In this document: in pieces, positions 49,125 to 59,369 of the stretch
Position numbering within the stretch: position 1 is the first letter of the stretch
Layout of the letters: every line of letters begins with the position of its first letter
Assembly (NCBI GenBank): GCA_037957365.1
Contig: JARHVA010005357.1
Span: 855,001 to 919,000 of the forward strand
DNA: 64,000 nt
Reading direction: 5' to 3'
Source of the DNA: Torreya grandis
Taxonomy: Eukaryota > Streptophyta > Pinopsida > Cupressales > Taxaceae
Notes under the pieces: model-generated
Told to the model about the DNA's origin: nothing
The model's database searches: none
What the model saw: the letters and a program-made list of their open reading frames with translations, nothing else
Translations under genes and position numbers: made by a program

Positions 49125-50330
49125 AATATTCATGAGGATGATGTTTCCACTTGACTATATATTGTAAATACTTCATGTTTCTTGTCTTCTTGATAATCTT
49201 AGTGTCCATGGTAATATCTAACTCTTCCTTTTTAGCTGATGGCAATTGACTCACCCACTCTTGAAATGTTGTACTTGATCCTCCTATTTTTTATCATTAT
49301 CATCACCTTTTTTAAATGTATATAGTTATTTTTCATTAAAAATTGGAGAGATGCCTACTCTATTAGGCAACTCTATCACATAGGCATTATTAGAAAACTT
49401 CTTGATAACTTTACAAGGACCTTTTTTTTCATCTTTAGTTTGTTGTATGCACCTTTGGGAAACTCATTATTTCTCAAGTGAGCCAAAATAAAGTCATCAA
49501 TGTCAAAACTAACTTCTCTTATTCTCAAATATACTTATTTCTTATACTTCTCCACACTTATCTGTAGTTATCTTTTCACCTATTCATTTACCCCTTCCAT
49601 ACATACAATAAACTCCTCTCCTTTAGCACTCCTCTTCTCCATTTGGATCAAATATCTCAGTTTAAATAATCCTTTTGGTTGCATACCATACAAGACCTAA
49701 AATGGACTAGTATCAATTCTCTTATTATAAGAGTCATTATATGTAAACTCTACCTATGGTAGTACTAGATCCCATTGATTGGGATTGTCTCTTGATAAAC
49801 ACCTTAGCAAGTTGCCTAAGATCCTATTAACCACCTCAATTTGTCCATCAGTCTGAGGGTGGTATGTTGAATTTAAATTCAAATTGGTTCCAATCTTATT
49901 CTATAAGGTCCTCTAAAAGTGACCAATAAATTTGGTTTCTATATCAGATATTATACTAAGTATAAAACCATGTAGTCTAATAACTTCCTTAAAGAAAAGT
50001 TTCTTTTTATTTGGAATCATGGGTAGTTTTTCAAGGTATAAAGTGTGAAATTTTAGAAAACCTATCAACTACTACAAATAATCAAAACCTCTTTGAGTTC
50101 TAAGTAGCCCCATGACAAAATCCATATTAATGGGGTTCCATGGCCTATTTGAGACTGGTAAAGGTTGATACAAACCTATATTTATAATTTTACCTTTAGA
50201 CATTTGACAAAATTTTCATCTTTCTACATACTTTCTTACCTCTAATTCTATTTTAGGCCAAAATTAATGCCTGGTAAGCTGCTCCAATTTCTTGTCAAGT
50301 CTAAAATGTCATGTCATGCTACCAAAATGC
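49125..50330 (-). pseudogene. Integrase with GPY/F motif and chromodomain (element F)
   Basis: The minus-strand frame shows the Cys end of the zinc finger near 50220, [17 protein letters not shown] near 50120 (first catalytic Asp), GFILSIISDIETKFIGHF near 49950 (second Asp), STYHPQTDGQIEVVNRILGN near 49860 (catalytic Glu kept), VEFTYNDS near 49750, GAYNKLKMKKKGPCKVIKKF near 49430 (GPY/F module) and KYLQYIVKWKHHPHEY near 49160 (chromodomain). Chromodomains are thought to steer integration to marked heterochromatin. All three catalytic residues survive, but many stops interrupt the frame. Confidence 0.9.
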
Positions 50331-50539
50331 TTCTCTTTGATCAAGTTCTCCCTAATTAAAATATTTGGCACACATAATTGTATTATTTTAAATAAAATTC
50401 CATATTATATCATGTAATCCAATCATTGTTCTATGTTTAAGGTGGTTGGATGTTGACAAGCCTTATAGGTTTCTTGAAAATATTCATCACACTCATACAA
50501 ATCCTTTAGAAAATCTATGCCTACAGTCTCGAGTTAAAG

Positions 50540-51063
50540 TTTAGTAACTAGCAATGCCCTCCAACTCAAAGCATCAGCCATATTATTACTTTGACCTTTC
50601 TTATTTTTTATAGTAAAGGTAAAATTATGAAAATACTCTATCTATTTCATATGCCTCTAATTGAGCTTGGGCTGACTAGTGATGAATTGCAGAGAATGGT
50701 TGTCTATGATCTTATTGATTGCCCTTGAATTTGTACACATCCTCCAATCTTCCTTCTTAGACACTAACACCATTGATAGTGCACATGAGCTAAGACTCTT
50801 CATGACTAGCCCTTTGTCTAATAGTTCTTGAACTTGATTTTTGATCTCAGCATTTTATTGAGTGTCACCTTATAGGTAGCCTTATTAGGAAAGCTTGCTC
50901 TTGGAATGAAGTCAATGTGATGAATGATTTTTCTTATTCGTGGCAACTCATAAGATAGTTCATCAACTATGATATCAGCATAGTCCTTGAGTAAATATTG
51001 CATATCTTGTGTCAATTCATTCATCTTTATGGCTTTTATAATTGTTTTAGGCTTGATCACCAC
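50540..51063 (-). pseudogene. RT start fused to RNase H end by internal deletion (element F)
   Basis: The RT N-terminus reads LLKDYADIIVDELSYELPRI, HHIDFIPRASFPNKATY (51063-50880), then DWRMCTNSRAINKI near 50730. In intact relatives this continues with TIKYRFPIPRLDDM and the whole palm. Here it goes directly to IDNHSLQFITSQPKLN near 50700, KKGQSNNMADALS near 50590, the end of RNase H. About a kilobase including the YVDD box is therefore missing, joined in frame at the 'INKI' codons. Confidence 0.85.
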
Positions 51064-51179
51064 TACAAATTCTAGCTCTTATTCTCTTATTGCACACAAA
51101 CTCCTTTTCACTTACCACCATTACATTTCAACCAATATTTTGGCCACCTTATTCTTATTTCATAAGAAATAAGGTATGG

Positions 51180-51890
51180 CTTATACAATCCTTATCCAAA
51201 GTGTAGACATTTCTCCTTCCATCATATGATGTCTTCTTATCATATTTCCAAGGTCTTCTAATGATTACATGACACACATTCATTGGCATGATGTCATAAA
51301 TAACTTTGTATTTATAACTCCCAATTTGATTCTACCCAACATTAATCATTAAACCAATACTTGCTACCATTTTTACATCCATGAAATTTTATAGGGAGTG
51401 GGATGATGTAGCATTTTCAAATTTAGTTTATCCACCATCTCAACTAAAACTAAGTTATGTTTGATACCTAAATCAATTACTACTTTTAGAAAATTTACCT
51501 TAGAACATGTAGGAGGTCTTGGAAAGTGTTTTTATTTATGCAATTTCCTTCTCTTTAGGTGTCTTTATCAGCACCCTTCTCATAATCAATGATTCACCTA
51601 CTTTTGGTTCTACATGAGATGGAGAACCAACACTCTCCTCTTTTATTGCTTAAACAATCTGATTTCTATTTTTAGTTATATAGTTGCTTGCTTGTTGACC
51701 TTCTAGACACTCCCAAAAACTATATGCTAAAAATTTAGTACACTTGAATAACTTACATGTGAATCCAATATATCCTCTTCCTATTGATGCATATCCACCT
51801 CTAAAGTATGTCCTTCTACCTCTAAAGCCACTTCTAGGATTAAAGTGATATTCTTGTGAAGTGCTAGTTGTAACTTAAAATCTCAAAAAG
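51180..51890 (-). pseudogene. Protease and gag knuckle remnant (element F)
   Basis: The protease reads VIDLGIKHNLVLVEMVDKLN near 51470 (normally IDSGS..N, so DSG is now DLG), HPTPYKISWM near 51400, and the C-terminal strand YDIMPMNVCHVIIRRPWKYD near 51270. The gag end reads NPRSGFRGRRTYFRGGYAS near 51820 followed by a damaged CCHC knuckle (CKLFKCTKFLAYSFWECLEG, near 51750). Upstream gag is not found beyond 51890. Confidence 0.75.
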
Positions 51891-52714
51891 GAAACAATAA
51901 GTAGATTAGTCTCTTATTAGTCCATATGAGAAAACATCAAGAGTAATAATTCATTAATACTAAACCCTCTTTCCTAAAAAATAACGTGAGCATAACACAA
52001 TAAGTAAGATCACAAAATAGAGATGAAGGCAATACAATTTCCTTACTTTCCTTATCGCATATAATGCTTACTTATTGTCATAAGAATGTTCATGCTCGGT
52101 TTATGATGATTGTAATCTTTTAGTAATGTTCTTCTATGGTGGTATCATATCTCAAATAGTCACTTGTGGCTTGGTGTGAATCTTAGCATGAATTTGGAAT
52201 TATAAAAGTATTCTCAAAGGGCTTCAAGAAGGTATTCTAGTAGAACAACCTTACACACATAAGCTTATTAAACAATGTGTGGAAACTTATATTTAAATCT
52301 CAAATAACTAACTCTATTCTTAGGTAGGTTATTTTAAATTCTAACTTGGATTGAGTCTAAATTAACCTTGGTTAAGTTAGTCTAACTCTAGGTGGGTTTA
52401 AGGCATTTATGAAATCTTGACACCTTAGTTTTTGGTATTTGTGAGGCATGACAACTCACTTTGGATATTTATGAGGTGTGAGTCATATTTTTTAATATTT
52501 ATGAGATAATAAATCACTTTATTATATTCTTTGACTTCATTTTTGGCTAAAATTCCTTTTTTAGTAAATTAAATTCACTAATTTGATTTGAAATTTTTGT
52601 TTAGATAAGTTAATTAAAATATAAAATACAATTAGTCTTGCTTAGTGTTTTTTTATCTTTTGGAAATTGATTTAAATGTCATGAATTAATAGATTGATAG
52701 GTTAAAATTTCCAA
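51891..52714. other. Non-coding flank into which copia element G inserted
   Basis: No gene is seen. At about 52436-52520 there are three loose tandem units with the word 'atttatgagg.g.ga..tca'. The region continues at 56817 on the other side of element G. It may be the leader or LTR of element F or of another old element. Confidence 0.4.
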
Positions 52715-52719
52715 ATTAC
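52715..52719. repeat. 5-bp target-site duplication, left
   Basis: attac directly before the 5' LTR of element G; identical to 56812-56816. Confidence 0.9.
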
Positions 52720-53689
52720 TGTTAGGATGTGGAGCTAAAAGCTTCAACTGGTGCAAACAGGGAGGAGGTTGCTGAGTTCCAGGGAGACCGGCATTGGCAG
52801 AGTGCAGTGCACAAGGCAACTGACAACGGCAGGATGGACAGGAAGGCAACCGACATCGACAGGAGGTCAGTCGACATTGGTCACCTCCAGGCAGACAGGG
52901 ACCGACATTGGTCACCTGTGACAGTTCCAAAATTACTTGTTCCATGGACAGTTAGTTCATTAAACCGAGTGTTTACATGCAAAGGCTATTTTTGGTCTTG
53001 AGTTGCGCATTTAATTATTGTAATTAGGATAATCTAATTATTGTATGCATGAGATCTATATAATAGACTCATAGGCTATAGTGTAAACTTGTAGCTAGAG
53101 AGTAAGAGAGCAATAAGCTCCTTCTGAGAGAAGAGAGCAATGGTGTGTTCCTCCTAGTGCCACAATACCAAGGTGGGTACTAGTTTGGAGAATCAGTAGG
53201 GTTTTTCTTATTTGTATGATCTTAGTCAGCAGGATAGCATGGCTTCTTTTGGAGATCTACAATGGTGAGTAAGGTCTAGTGATTTACAGGTAGCAGCAAA
53301 GATCAGGAGATCTACTTAGAGTATGGTTGTGTACTTGACGTACTGGCAGTGTGTTACTGACTAGTTGGAGAGGTGAACATCAATTCTATATTGGAGTTGA
53401 TTGTTGGGACTGAGAGAGAGAGGGAAGAAGGTCTTGAGGTATGGCAAATCTTTGAGGTAGAGGAAGAAGTGGCATCTTCCTTATTGTATATTCTTCTGAT
53501 TGATTATTAATACAATTGTGTATTGTCTCTCAATTCCTATGTTGTTTCATATTTCTAGTTACTTATTGATTATGGTTAAATTCCGTGTTTAGTTTCTAAT
53601 ACAAGAAGTAATCATATATGTGCTATATTGGTGGAGAAAGATCTTGACACATGGTATCAGAGCATGTTTATTGTTCTAGGTTCCTGACA
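52720..53689 (+). repeat. 5' LTR of element G
   Basis: 970 bp, TGTTAGGATG ... TTCCTGACA. It should hold the promoter and transcription start; I did not identify a firm TATA box (a candidate is 'tctatataatag' at 53048). Several near-palindromic ACCGACATTGGT-like words lie at 52787-52915. A tggtatcagagc word is also present inside the LTR at 53652, 40 bases before the true primer site. Confidence 0.95.
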
Positions 53690-53691
53690 AG

Positions 53692-53704
53692 TGGTATCAG
53701 AGCC
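53692..53704 (+). other. Primer binding site of element G (tRNA-iMet)
   Basis: TGGTATCAGAGCC, 2 bases after the 5' LTR. It is complementary to the 3' end of plant initiator methionine tRNA and is the classic Ty1/copia primer site. Extra copies of TGGTATCAGAGC stand at 53652-53663 (in the LTR) and 53738-53749 (in the leader). Confidence 0.9.
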
Positions 53705-53826
53705 TTGGTTATAGGTTCAAGAGCTGATACCATCAAGTGGTATCAGAGCTTTTGGTTGGGTTGACTAACAGGTGGTTTTAGATCTAGTAGTGTTTTTGAT
53801 TACAGGTCACTCGCAGGGGTTTCAGA

Positions 53827-54549
53827 TTGAGTGGGAGTATAGCAATGGTAGAAGATAGTAAGCTACAAATGGAGAAACTGAATAGCATGAATGGTCTAAT
53901 TGATGGAAAGAAAGATCAGGTAAAAGGAGATTGTTGGTCGGTAGAAGATCAGCATGTAGAAGCAGATGTTGCAGGTGATGTTGCACAGGTTGCTCTGGAT
54001 AAAGTAGAATCTTTGTTTACAGATTCTTTTGCCTCTTTCCATGTAGCTCGAAATAGAGCATCTTTTCATGGGTATGTCTTTGGAGACTTTGGAGAGATTT
54101 ATTTAGGGGTTGGAGAGCCTTGTCAGATTATTGACAAAGGGGAAGTGAAGCTTAAATTGTAGATGGATGACACACAGTGGGTGAAGGAAGTCATGCAGGT
54201 ACCAGTCTTGGAGATGAGTCTAATTTCTTCAAGAAATTTGGGTGATGGGAGATGCACTGTAACTCTCATAGTGGATACACTTGAATTAGATGGTGGTAAT
54301 AAAGTAGGTATCCTTTATCTATCTACTTATATTGCTGATTCACCTTCTATTACAGAGATGTGGCTTCATAGGCTTAGTCACATATGTAGAAGGAGAATGC
54401 AAGTTTTGAAGCGAAATTCAAATGTCTTTGACAAGCTAAAGAAATGGAAAGCCTTGGTTTTCATGGAGGAGATAACAGACAGAGATCAAGTGAGGAAATT
54501 GATTTATTCTGAGCAAGGCTGTGTTAATTTTAATAGGGTTTTGACCTAA
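53827..54549 (+). pseudogene. copia gag-pol fragment: protease and pre-integrase domain
   Basis: Two in-frame open stretches split by a single TAG at 54160-54162. The first (111 codons) has an unrecognised N-terminal part and then LFTDSFASFHVARNRASF and GDFGEIYLGVGEPCQIIDKG, the copia protease; the usual DSGAS.H active site reads DSFASFH, so Gly is Phe. The second reads VMQVPVLEMSLISSRNLGDG and EMWLHRLSHICRRRMQVLKR, the GAG-pre-integrase domain (normally LWH.RLGH.). The catalytic integrase core that should follow is gone. True Gag with its CCHC knuckle is also absent. The coding frame is much better preserved than in neighbouring elements. Confidence 0.85.
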
Positions 54550-54599
54550 AAGGAGCTCACGAGTAAAAGTTGTCACTCACAAGGAAAACATAGAAACTA

Positions 54600-54810
54600 A
54601 CATCAGTTAGAAAATTGACGTCGACATCCTCACAGTGACCGATGTTAGATATGTGCAGATCGATGTTAACAAAATAGGGATAGGTAAAAATTGGCATCGG
54701 TCATGAGGATCGACGTCGATGAGGAAGCAGTCGCAGGGAACCGACATTGGTCAGGTGCAGGCTAGGAGATGGCCGAGATCGGTCACTAGAACGAATGTTG
54801 GGCGGATAGC
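54600..54810. repeat. Cluster of near-palindromic ACCGA-TCGGT words
   Basis: About eight variants of 'accgacattggt' or 'gatcgacgtcgat' within 210 bases, on a CpG-rich background. The same words occur in both LTRs (52787-52915, 55905-56035). No protein frame is shared. It may be an LTR-derived duplication replacing the deleted integrase/RT part. Confidence 0.6.
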
Positions 54811-55509
54811 AAGCTATCAACAAGTCTCAAACACTCATGTAGAGGTCAAAAATGGTAAGTGAACCTCATATTTGTTGTTCACCTTCTTTATTATTGCTTA
54901 TTGATGGTTGAGAACTAGGGAGATGTATAGAGGCAATGTAGGTAAAATCCAAAAACATTGGGAGCATGGCATGAATTCTTTAGAAGAGAACCAAGCAGGA
55001 GATTTGGTAGATTTGTCAGCTAAGAGAGAGCACTGGGAGAGGGGTGGATTCCCTTATTAGAGAAGAGAGTGAATGGATAAGTGAGATAGAAGGCCAAGGT
55101 ACATGGTCTTGAGGTAGCTGCATGATAGTGGTACAGGTTTTGATAGGTGGATGACTAAGTATGGCTTTAGTCAATGTCAGTGTAACTATTATGTTCTTTT
55201 CTTTACCAAGTGGATGACGAGTCACGACATCATCTTGTTATTGTATGTGGAGTGGTTGCTTATTGTAGGTTTACATATGCAAGGAGTTTTTTGAGCTAAA
55301 AGGTAAAGTTAGTTTCAGAGGTATGTTATGAATAATTTGGTAGCAGTGAAATTCTTTGGCATAAGAGACATGGAGATTTTGTCTCCAGTGGGAGCTTATG
55401 TGAAGATGGTGTTGGCGGGGTTCATGATGCAAGATGCAGAATCAAAAAGCACACCAAGGGCTGGATAGTTCAAGCAGAGCTTAGAACAAGTGTTCAAAAT
55501 CACATGAGG
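54811..55509 (+). other. Scrambled internal part of element G
   Basis: Sequence of element-like composition without a recognisable domain. A minus-strand open stretch at 55016-55225 is not supported. Confidence 0.4.
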
Positions 55510-55745
55510 TCTAGTGTAGACCTGAGTTTTCCCAAGTAGTGGGAGTTGTCAGAAAGTATGGATCCAATTCGAGGAAGAGGTACTAAAGGGAAGTTCAGTG
55601 GATTCTTACAGGGATTAGTAGCAAGTTTACATGCTATGCAGGGTCAAGTTATTTTCTACATAGGTTTGTAGATGCGGATGTGGCAGGTTACTTGGATGAC
55701 AAAGGCACAAAGGTTAGAGCATCACAGGGTGTGGTGGTTAGTCTT
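55510..55745 (+). pseudogene. copia RNase H fragment (element G)
   Basis: Plus-strand codons equivalent to the RT end and RNase H start are readable: SQVVGVVRKYGSNSRKRY near 55530 (normally AVGVVSRFLSNPGKEHW), then VQWILTGI near 55590 (normally VKWILRYL) and VDADVAGYLDDKGTKVRASQ near 55667 (normally TDADFAGDLD.RKSTTG). The rest of RNase H is missing before the polypurine tract. Confidence 0.75.
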
Positions 55746-55826
55746 CAAGATTGATCTTAAAGAGGGATACAAGCTAGGGTACAAATTAGATAGTGTATAG
55801 ATATAGGTATAGTTTCAGCTATTTAT

Positions 55827-55841
55827 CTCCAAGTAGGAGAT
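55827..55841 (+). other. Polypurine tract of element G
   Basis: tccaagtaggagat lies directly before the 3' LTR start TGTTAGG. It matches the copia form 'tccaagtgggagat' with one change and would prime plus-strand DNA synthesis. Confidence 0.85.
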
Positions 55842-56811
55842 TGTTAGGATGTGGAGCTAAAAGCTTCAACTGGTGCAAATAGGGAGGAGGTTGCTGAGTT
55901 CCAGGGAGATCAGCATCGACAGAGTGCAGTGCACAAGGAAACCGACAATGGAAAGATGGATAGGAAGGCAACCAACATCGGCAGGAGCTTGGCCAATGTT
56001 GGTCGCCTCCAGGGAGACAGGGACCGATGTCAGTCGCCTGTGGTAGTTCCAGAACTACTTGTTCCACGGATAGTTAGTTCATTGAATCGAGTGTTTGAAT
56101 GCAAAGGCTATTTTTGGTCTTGAGTTGTGTGTCTAATTATTGTAATTAGGATAATCTAATTATTGTATGCATGAGATCTATATAATAGACTCATAGGCTA
56201 TAGTGTAAACTTGTAGCTAGAGAGTAAGAGAGCAATAAGCTCCTTCTGAGAGAAGAGAGCACTGGTGTGTTCCTCCTAATGCCACAGTACCAAGGTGGGT
56301 ACTGGTTTGGAGAATCAGCAAGGTTCTTCTTATTTGTATGATCTTAGTCATCAAGATAGCATGGCTTCTTTTGGAGATCTACAATGGTGAGTAAGGTCTA
56401 GTGATTTGCAGGTAATAGTAGAGAGCAGGAGATCTACTTGGAGTACGGTTGTGTACTTGACATACTGGCAGCGTGTTACTGACTAATTGGAGAGGTAAAC
56501 ATCAATTCTATATTGGACTTTATTGTTGGGACCAAGAGAGAGAGTAAAGAAGGTCTTGAGGTGTGGCAAACCTTTGAGGTGGAGGAAGAAGTGGCATCTT
56601 CCTTATTGTATATTCTTCTGAGTGATTATTAATACAATTGTGTATTGTCTCTCAATCCCTGTGTTGTTTCATACTTCTAGTTACTTATTGATTCTAGTTA
56701 AATTCCATGTTTAGTTGCTAATACAAGAATTAATCATATATGTGCTCTATTGGTGGAGCAAGATCCTAACACGTGGTATCAGAGCATGTTTATTGTTCTA
56801 GGTTCCTAACA
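55842..56811 (+). repeat. 3' LTR of element G
   Basis: 970 bp, same length as the 5' LTR, TGTTAGGATG ... TTCCTAACA. Many of the differences from the 5' LTR are C/T or G/A changes at CG or its decay products, most frequent in the first 300 bases. Confidence 0.95.
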
Positions 56812-56816
56812 ATTAC
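56812..56816. repeat. 5-bp target-site duplication, right
   Basis: attac directly after the 3' LTR of element G, identical to 52715-52719. Confidence 0.9.
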
Positions 56817-57235
56817 TAGGTCATAAATTGACTAAGATTAGAATTAAACTAAGTTAGTGATGCATATAAATTATTACACTAAATAAGCTAGCTTCATCAC
56901 ATTTTTAGGCAATTAAATCCCTTATATGGATGAATTTGGTCTTTCAAGTGATTTATAGGCTTAAAATATGTCTTTTTGCTAGAAATTGAACTGAATATCA
57001 ATCTAAGCATGAAAGTGGTCAAAACTAAGCATCTACAGTTTGTCCCTATTTGATAAGGTATTAAAAAACATAGGCATATTAATTTATTTTAAAATAATGT
57101 AAAATTCATTAATCCAAATGGTTCATGCCCTAAATAATAATCGATAAGCCCCTTGATGCCCCCTAAAGGGAGTGGGTGGAAAAAATAAAATTGTTGAAAG
57201 TTCCCTTAAAATGAATAAAATGACATTATCTAGAT
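56817..57235. other. Right flank of element G, no gene
   Basis: Continuation of the 51891-52714 sequence. AT-rich, non-coding, leading into the tandem arrays. Confidence 0.5.
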
Positions 57236-57690
57236 GGTAACAAGAGTGGGATTACTAGATTACCCAAAGGTGGTTATAGATAGTAATGGAAATTGAGTAA
57301 CTAATTTTCCCAAAGTTAATTATAATCAGTAATGAAAGGTGTGACACTGGTTTACCCAAAGGCAGTTATAAGCAATTGTACTGGTAGATGCCCCAGTAGA
57401 GTAGTAGGATGGATATTGTTTTTTCCAAATGTGGTTATAATTAGTAATCAAATAGAAAACTTTGATTTACTTAAAGGTTTTTATAATCAAGAGCATAAGG
57501 GGAACACTAATTTTCTCAAAGGTGGTTATAATCAGGAATAGAAAGGGAAACATTAATTTGCCTAAAGGTGATTATAATCAGGAAGAAAAATGGAGACACA
57601 CTAATTTGACCAAAGGTAATTATAATCAAGAATAGAAAGGGAAACACATTGATTTACCCAAAGGTAATTATAATCATGAACACATATATT
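57236..57690. repeat. Minisatellite, unit about 45-50 bp, nine copies
   Basis: Repeats of a core like 'ttacccaaaggtggttataatcag' at about 57262, 57305, 57350, 57419, 57464, 57506, 57554, 57604 and 57651, joined by 'gaatagaaagggaaacac..a'. Spacing is 43-50 bases with one longer interval of about 69. An open stretch at 57332-57541 is only the translated repeat. Three further units lie at 60745-60885. Confidence 0.85.
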
Positions 57691-57692
57691 AT

Positions 57693-58078
57693 CAAAGGAT
57701 AAAAACACATTTTTATATTAATTGTGGATTTAAAGATGCACATTTGAACAAACACAAAATATAGGTTTAAAAAGCATGGTTTTAAATGGGTCTTAATAAG
57801 AGGCCTAAAAGGATGGTGCTAGCAAAGGATAACAACACATTTATAGCTTAAATGTGATTTCAAAGATACATGTTTGAACAAACAAAGGATATATGCTAAG
57901 AACTCATGTTGTGAAATGGGTCTCAGGGGGAGGCCCAAAAGGATGATGTTGTCAAAGGATAATAAATATTTCTAGACTAAATGTGAGTTCAAAGATGCAT
58001 ATTTGAACAAACATGGGATATAGACTAAGAACTCTTGTTGTGAAATGGGTCTTAGGGGGAGGATCAAAAAGGAAGGTT
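57693..58078. repeat. Tandem repeat, unit about 120-140 bp, three copies
   Basis: Units begin with 'caaaggataa' at 57693, 57833 and 57953 and contain 'aaagat.ca..tttgaacaaac' and 'gaaatgggtct.a'. The last two copies are the most alike. Non-coding. Confidence 0.85.
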
Positions 58079-58540
58079 AAGTGTTAGGATATGTTCTTTA
58101 TAAATTATCATATGATTATGTTGTATGACTCATATGGATTCTTAATCAAAGATGCTCATCTATATAAACACATAATAAATCATTTGTTTCACTTGTTTAT
58201 TACTCATGGATTTAAGCATGTGTTTGGGTAGTTATTTGGTTTGTGACTATCAAAGAGATGTTTTCATTTCTATAAGACTCATGTTAGTATGGTTTTGTTA
58301 TATCTTTTGATATTATACATGATAATTATGGATAACTAAAATGACAATTCGTATCTTAAGCATGAAAAACTTAATTTAAATGTAAATATAAATAACTTGG
58401 GAATAATAAATAGATAATCAAATCCCAAGTGTAAATATAAAAAATAAATCAAGTGTAACAATAAATATAAAAATTCACAAATAAATTATATGATATGGAT
58501 AATCAAGGCTTAAGTGTAAATGAAATGTAATAATATCACA

Positions 58541-59218
58541 ACCAAGAAGCAAATAAAAAATAAACAATAAAAGATAAAAACAAATAAAATATAAACAAAT
58601 AAAAAAACAACAAAATACCAATAAAAATAAACAACAAATCACAAATAAATAAACAAGACACAAATAAATAAAGTAAAAAAACAATCAAAAACAACTAAAC
58701 AATTCAAAGCAAAGAAAAGTGTAGGAAACAAACTACTCTAAACACACAAAAATAAACAAACAAAAGCTAAATAAACAATGAGATACAACCAATGGTTAAT
58801 CATAATGTTAGTAAAAACAAAAAACAAACTATTTTTGCATGTGTAATAGAGGTGTTACTCTGGGCAATAGGTTAATGGCAACCAAGAAGTACATAAAAAA
58901 TAAACAACAAAAGATAAAAATAAATAAAATATAAACAAACAAACAAACAAAAACACAACAAATACCAATAAAAACAAAAAACAAATAAACAAATAAGACA
59001 TAGAAACAAACAAAGTAAACAAAACAATAAAAAACTAAATAATCTAAAGAAAAGAAAAGGGAAAGAAACAAACTATTCTAAACACTCAAAAATAAACAAA
59101 CAAATATAAACAAATAATGAGACACAAACAATGGTTAATCACAATGTTATTTTAAACAAAAAACAAATTATTTATGTGCATGTAATAGAGGTTTTACTCT
59201 TGGCAACAGGGTAACACC
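58541..59218. repeat. Tandem duplication of a 339-bp A/C-rich unit
   Basis: Unit 1 is 58541-58879 and unit 2 is 58880-59218, both starting 'accaagaag' and ending with 'gtaatagaggt.ttactct.ggcaa.aggttaa'-like sequence. The first part of each is almost pure A with C, made of 'aaataaacaaa' words; the minus strand is T-rich and gives long Phe-rich open stretches that are not genes. Left of it, 58370-58540 is of the same composition. Confidence 0.85.
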
Positions 59219-59369
59219 TAAGATAGGTAGTAACAACACTGGTATAACACAAGAACAATTACCAAAAGGTTTTTCCTAGGCTATAGGGAAATAATGACAC
59301 AAATAATATGACAAAAAAAATGGAGGGGGGGGAATAGAATAAAAATAAGGGGTAGTCGAGCTAGCTCTA

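Larger units (their letters stand above)
49075..51890 (-). mobile_element. Element F: Ty3/gypsy chromovirus, internally deleted
   Basis: Minus-strand gag-pol remains in the order gag knuckle (about 51800), protease (about 51470-51200), RT start (51063-50770), RNase H end (50720-50560), integrase (50330-49400) and chromodomain (49190-49128). The chromodomain at the integrase C-terminus defines chromoviruses. RT palm, thumb and most of RNase H are missing, and the 5' half of gag is absent. No LTR pair was recognised. Confidence 0.85.
52720..56811 (+). mobile_element. Element G: non-autonomous Ty1/copia retrotransposon
   Basis: A structurally complete insertion of 4092 bp with two 970-bp LTRs, identical 5-bp target duplications, a tRNA-iMet primer site and a polypurine tract. 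The internal 2.15 kb keep only the protease and pre-integrase part of pol (53827-54549) and a scrap of RNase H (about 55510-55745). Integrase and RT are missing, so it cannot move unaided. Its base composition is visibly more GC- and CpG-rich than the surroundings. LTR copies look about 90-95% identical by eye. It is the youngest complete element in the window. Confidence 0.95.

Noticed and set aside
52679..53001. Open stretches on both strands in the LTR of element G (a Cys/Pro-rich one on the minus strand, repeated in the 3' LTR)
   Set aside because: Present in both LTR copies but with changes that do not preserve codons; explained by GC-rich LTR sequence.
57332..57541. Plus-strand 69-codon frame with repeated GGYNQE-like words
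   Set aside because: Direct translation of the 50-bp minisatellite; the periodic peptide reflects the DNA repeat.
57236..57690. CRISPR-like spaced repeats
   Set aside because: Units are contiguous degenerate minisatellite copies without distinct spacers, in a eukaryotic retrotransposon context.
58475..59071. Two minus-strand Phe-rich, membrane-like open stretches
   Set aside because: They are translations of the A/C-rich 339-bp tandem unit on its T-rich complement and are duplicated only because the DNA is.
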